From Deltaproteobacteria bacterium (GTDB taxonomy: Bacteria > Desulfobacterota > Binatia > UBA12015): 8,198 nucleotides of DNA. Positions 7,532-8,198 of the stretch are shown here, piece after piece. The translations under genes and the position numbers were made by a program. Where the stretch lies: NCBI GenBank assembly GCA_003447545.1, contig DLYX01000644.1, positions 1 to 8,198 on the forward strand, written 5' to 3'. Every line of letters begins with the position of its first letter. The first letter of the stretch is position 1. The notes beneath the pieces were generated by a model. That model searched no databases. It had not been told where the DNA came from and saw only the letters and a list, made by a program, of their open reading frames with translations.

Positions 7532-7761
7532 ACATCAGGTCTCCCGACCCCTCCCTATGCCTCCTCTTGTCGTTGTGGCATTCAAAGTGGTCGAGCTCTC
7601 CTTCGAACGAGTTCGCATTCCCGATGGAACAGCAAACAAAAGCTACGGAGGGCATTGAGCGTACACAAACGCACCTGCCACTTCGTGGTGCCCCCATAAA
7701 GATGCACCATTGTGAGTAAGAGAATCCTGATCGGACTTAGTGGCCGGAAAGGAATATCGGA
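7532..7761. other. Intergenic stretch with no supported gene
   Basis: Several short frames cross this interval on both strands, but none has a recognisable domain or a convincing ribosome binding site with a family-like protein. The only structure I can support is the inverted repeat at 7686-7709. The last roughly 50 bases before the transposase remnant (about 7711-7761) may be the left end of the insertion sequence, since IS3-type elements usually carry a short leader before orfA. I could not find a matching right terminal repeat. Confidence 0.5.
7686..7709. repeat. Short inverted repeat TGGTGC/GCACCA
   Basis: TGGTGC (7686-7691) and GCACCA (7704-7709) form a perfect 6-base palindrome around a 12-base loop, extendable by one G-T pair. 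It lies about 50 bases before the transposase remnant, beside a TGTGAG sequence at 7711 that could be an element end. It may be a small hairpin at an insertion boundary, or chance. Confidence 0.3.
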
Positions 7762-8053
7762 ATGCCCCAGAAACGTCACACAGTGGAGCAGATCATTGCA
7801 AGATGCTTAAAGCGGATGTAGATCTCGGCAAAGGTAAGATGGTTCCCAAAATCTGCAAGCTGCTAGAAGTCACCGTGCAGACTTGCTATCGCTGACGTCA
7901 GCAGTTGGCGGAATGAAGCCAGAGATGGCCACGCAACTTAAGGCTTTGGAGAAAGAGAATACGCGGCTCAGGAAGATGGTTGCCGAGCAGGCCCTTGAGC
8001 TGCAGATTCTCAAGGGAGCTGGCGAGGAAAACTGGCAAGACCTGAGTCCCTAG
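7762..8053 (+). pseudogene. Decayed IS3-type transposase OrfA (helix-turn-helix protein), frameshifted
   Basis: Read across three frames, this gives a typical IS3-family OrfA. It begins MPQKRHTVEQIIA (7762-7800), continues KMLKADVDLGKGKMVPKIC from 7800 in the next frame (helix-turn-helix region ending TCYR), and finishes from about 7907 as GGMKPEMATQLKALEKEN with the leucine-rich coiled coil LRKMVAEQALELQILKG, to a TAG at 8051. Each frame change fits a single-base deletion, near 7800 and near 7906. The conserved Trp of YRWR is a TGA stop (7893-7895). The protein cannot be made intact. A faint OrfB start (LSP then SRPALLHL in a shifted frame, about 8042-8080) may follow, but the catalytic DDE part is absent, so the element is truncated as well as mutated. 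This is an old insertion remnant downstream of the sugar-acid cassette. Confidence 0.85.
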
Positions 8054-8066
8054 CCGCCCGGCTCTG

Positions 8067-8198
8067 TTACACTTGATCCTCTGACACCGTCTCTTGCTGT
8101 GCGCAGCTTTTGCTGAGCCCCGCGTTTTTGCTGAGACCAGCCAGCCAGACCTTGGGCGTCTTCCAAACCCTAATCGCCTTCCAAACTCCAGACGCCTT
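8067..8198 (-). CDS. Hypothetical minus-strand open frame of degenerate hexapeptides, C-terminal fragment
   Basis: On the minus strand a frame is open from the right edge to a TAA at 8069-8067, giving 43 residues and no start in view. Because the repeat period is 18 bases, it translates as six-residue units: KASGVW, KAIRVW, KTPKVW, then two units ending in GLSK, then a non-repetitive tail ending SEDQV. Units share Ala or Thr at position 2 and Trp or Lys at position 6. I do not recognise the family, and it does not match the hexapeptide acyltransferase pattern. An 18-base tandem array readily leaves one frame open by chance, so this may be non-coding. The sequence to the right of the window would decide. 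Confidence 0.25.
   Translation of the reverse strand, partial: KASGVWKAIRVWKTPKVWLAGLSKNAGLSKSCAQQETVSEDQV
8107..8198. repeat. 18-base-period degenerate tandem repeat, cut by the window edge
   Basis: The sequence falls into 18-base units at 8107, 8125, 8143, 8161 and 8179, with a sixth beginning at 8197. The first pair shares TTTTGCTGAG and matches at 14 of 18 positions. The pair at 8161 and 8179 shares TTCCAAAC plus CGCC and also matches at 14 of 18. The middle unit (8143) is more divergent, about 10 of 18 against its right neighbour. The similarity therefore drifts along the array. It continues beyond the right edge, so copy number and full extent are unknown. Confidence 0.75.

Noticed and set aside
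7558..7659. Short frame beginning MPPLVVVAFK in the intergenic region, and the minus-strand frame overlapping it
   Set aside because: There is no ribosome binding site at a fitting distance and no recognisable family, and both strands are open, which suggests chance.
7795..7825. Programmed -1 frameshift in the transposase gene
   Set aside because: There is no slippery A-AAA-AAG type heptamer here. The shift is inside OrfA near its start, a second shift follows, and the Trp codon is a stop, so decay explains it better.

Overview
The window looks like chromosomal DNA from a member of the Planctomycetes, probably a marine or aquatic Planctomycetaceae-type bacterium. The strongest taxonomic signal is the first gene pair: a DUF1552 protein followed by a very large protein with an N-terminal planctomycete-type cytochrome c segment and the PSD3/PSD5/PSD4/PSD2/PSD1 (DUF1587/1595/1592/1588/1585) domain series. 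This architecture is greatly expanded in that phylum. All five large genes lie on the + strand, and genus or species cannot be assigned from the sequence.

Layout. Bases 2-946 hold the 3' two thirds or so of a DUF1552 gene that enters from the left. It overlaps by 4 bases (ATGA) the start of the 889-residue di-heme PSD-domain protein (943-3612). An 88-base gap with a small hairpin and a good Shine-Dalgarno sequence leads into a tightly packed three-gene cassette. Its genes are a dihydrodipicolinate synthase/aldolase-superfamily enzyme (3701-4591), an enolase-superfamily (mandelate racemase/muconate lactonizing enzyme type) protein (4588-5775, again an ATGA overlap), and a sodium:solute symporter (5782-7491, 6 bases downstream).

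How the genes may work together. The cassette reads as a small sugar-acid catabolic unit: the symporter imports an acid, the enolase-superfamily enzyme dehydrates it to a 2-keto-3-deoxy acid, and the DHDPS-fold enzyme dehydrates or cleaves that product. The substrate is not evident. Both enzymes have unusual active sites. The DHDPS-fold protein has QNAP where the canonical catalytic Tyr would be. The enolase-family protein has lost the second Lys of the KxK motif and has Glu where the His-Asp dyad normally has Asp. These changes argue against routine annotations such as dapA, nanA or mandelate racemase.

The right end (7492-8198) is gene-poor. A hairpin just after the symporter stop may end the transcript. 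About 230 bases follow with no supported gene. Next comes a decayed IS3-type transposase OrfA (two one-base deletions and a Trp-to-stop change). Last is an 18-base-period tandem repeat that runs off the edge and reads on the minus strand as an open frame of degenerate hexapeptides. The most interesting items are the two non-canonical active sites in one cassette and the edge-cut 18-base repeat. I do not see a defence system, CRISPR array, RNA gene or other clearly unprecedented system.
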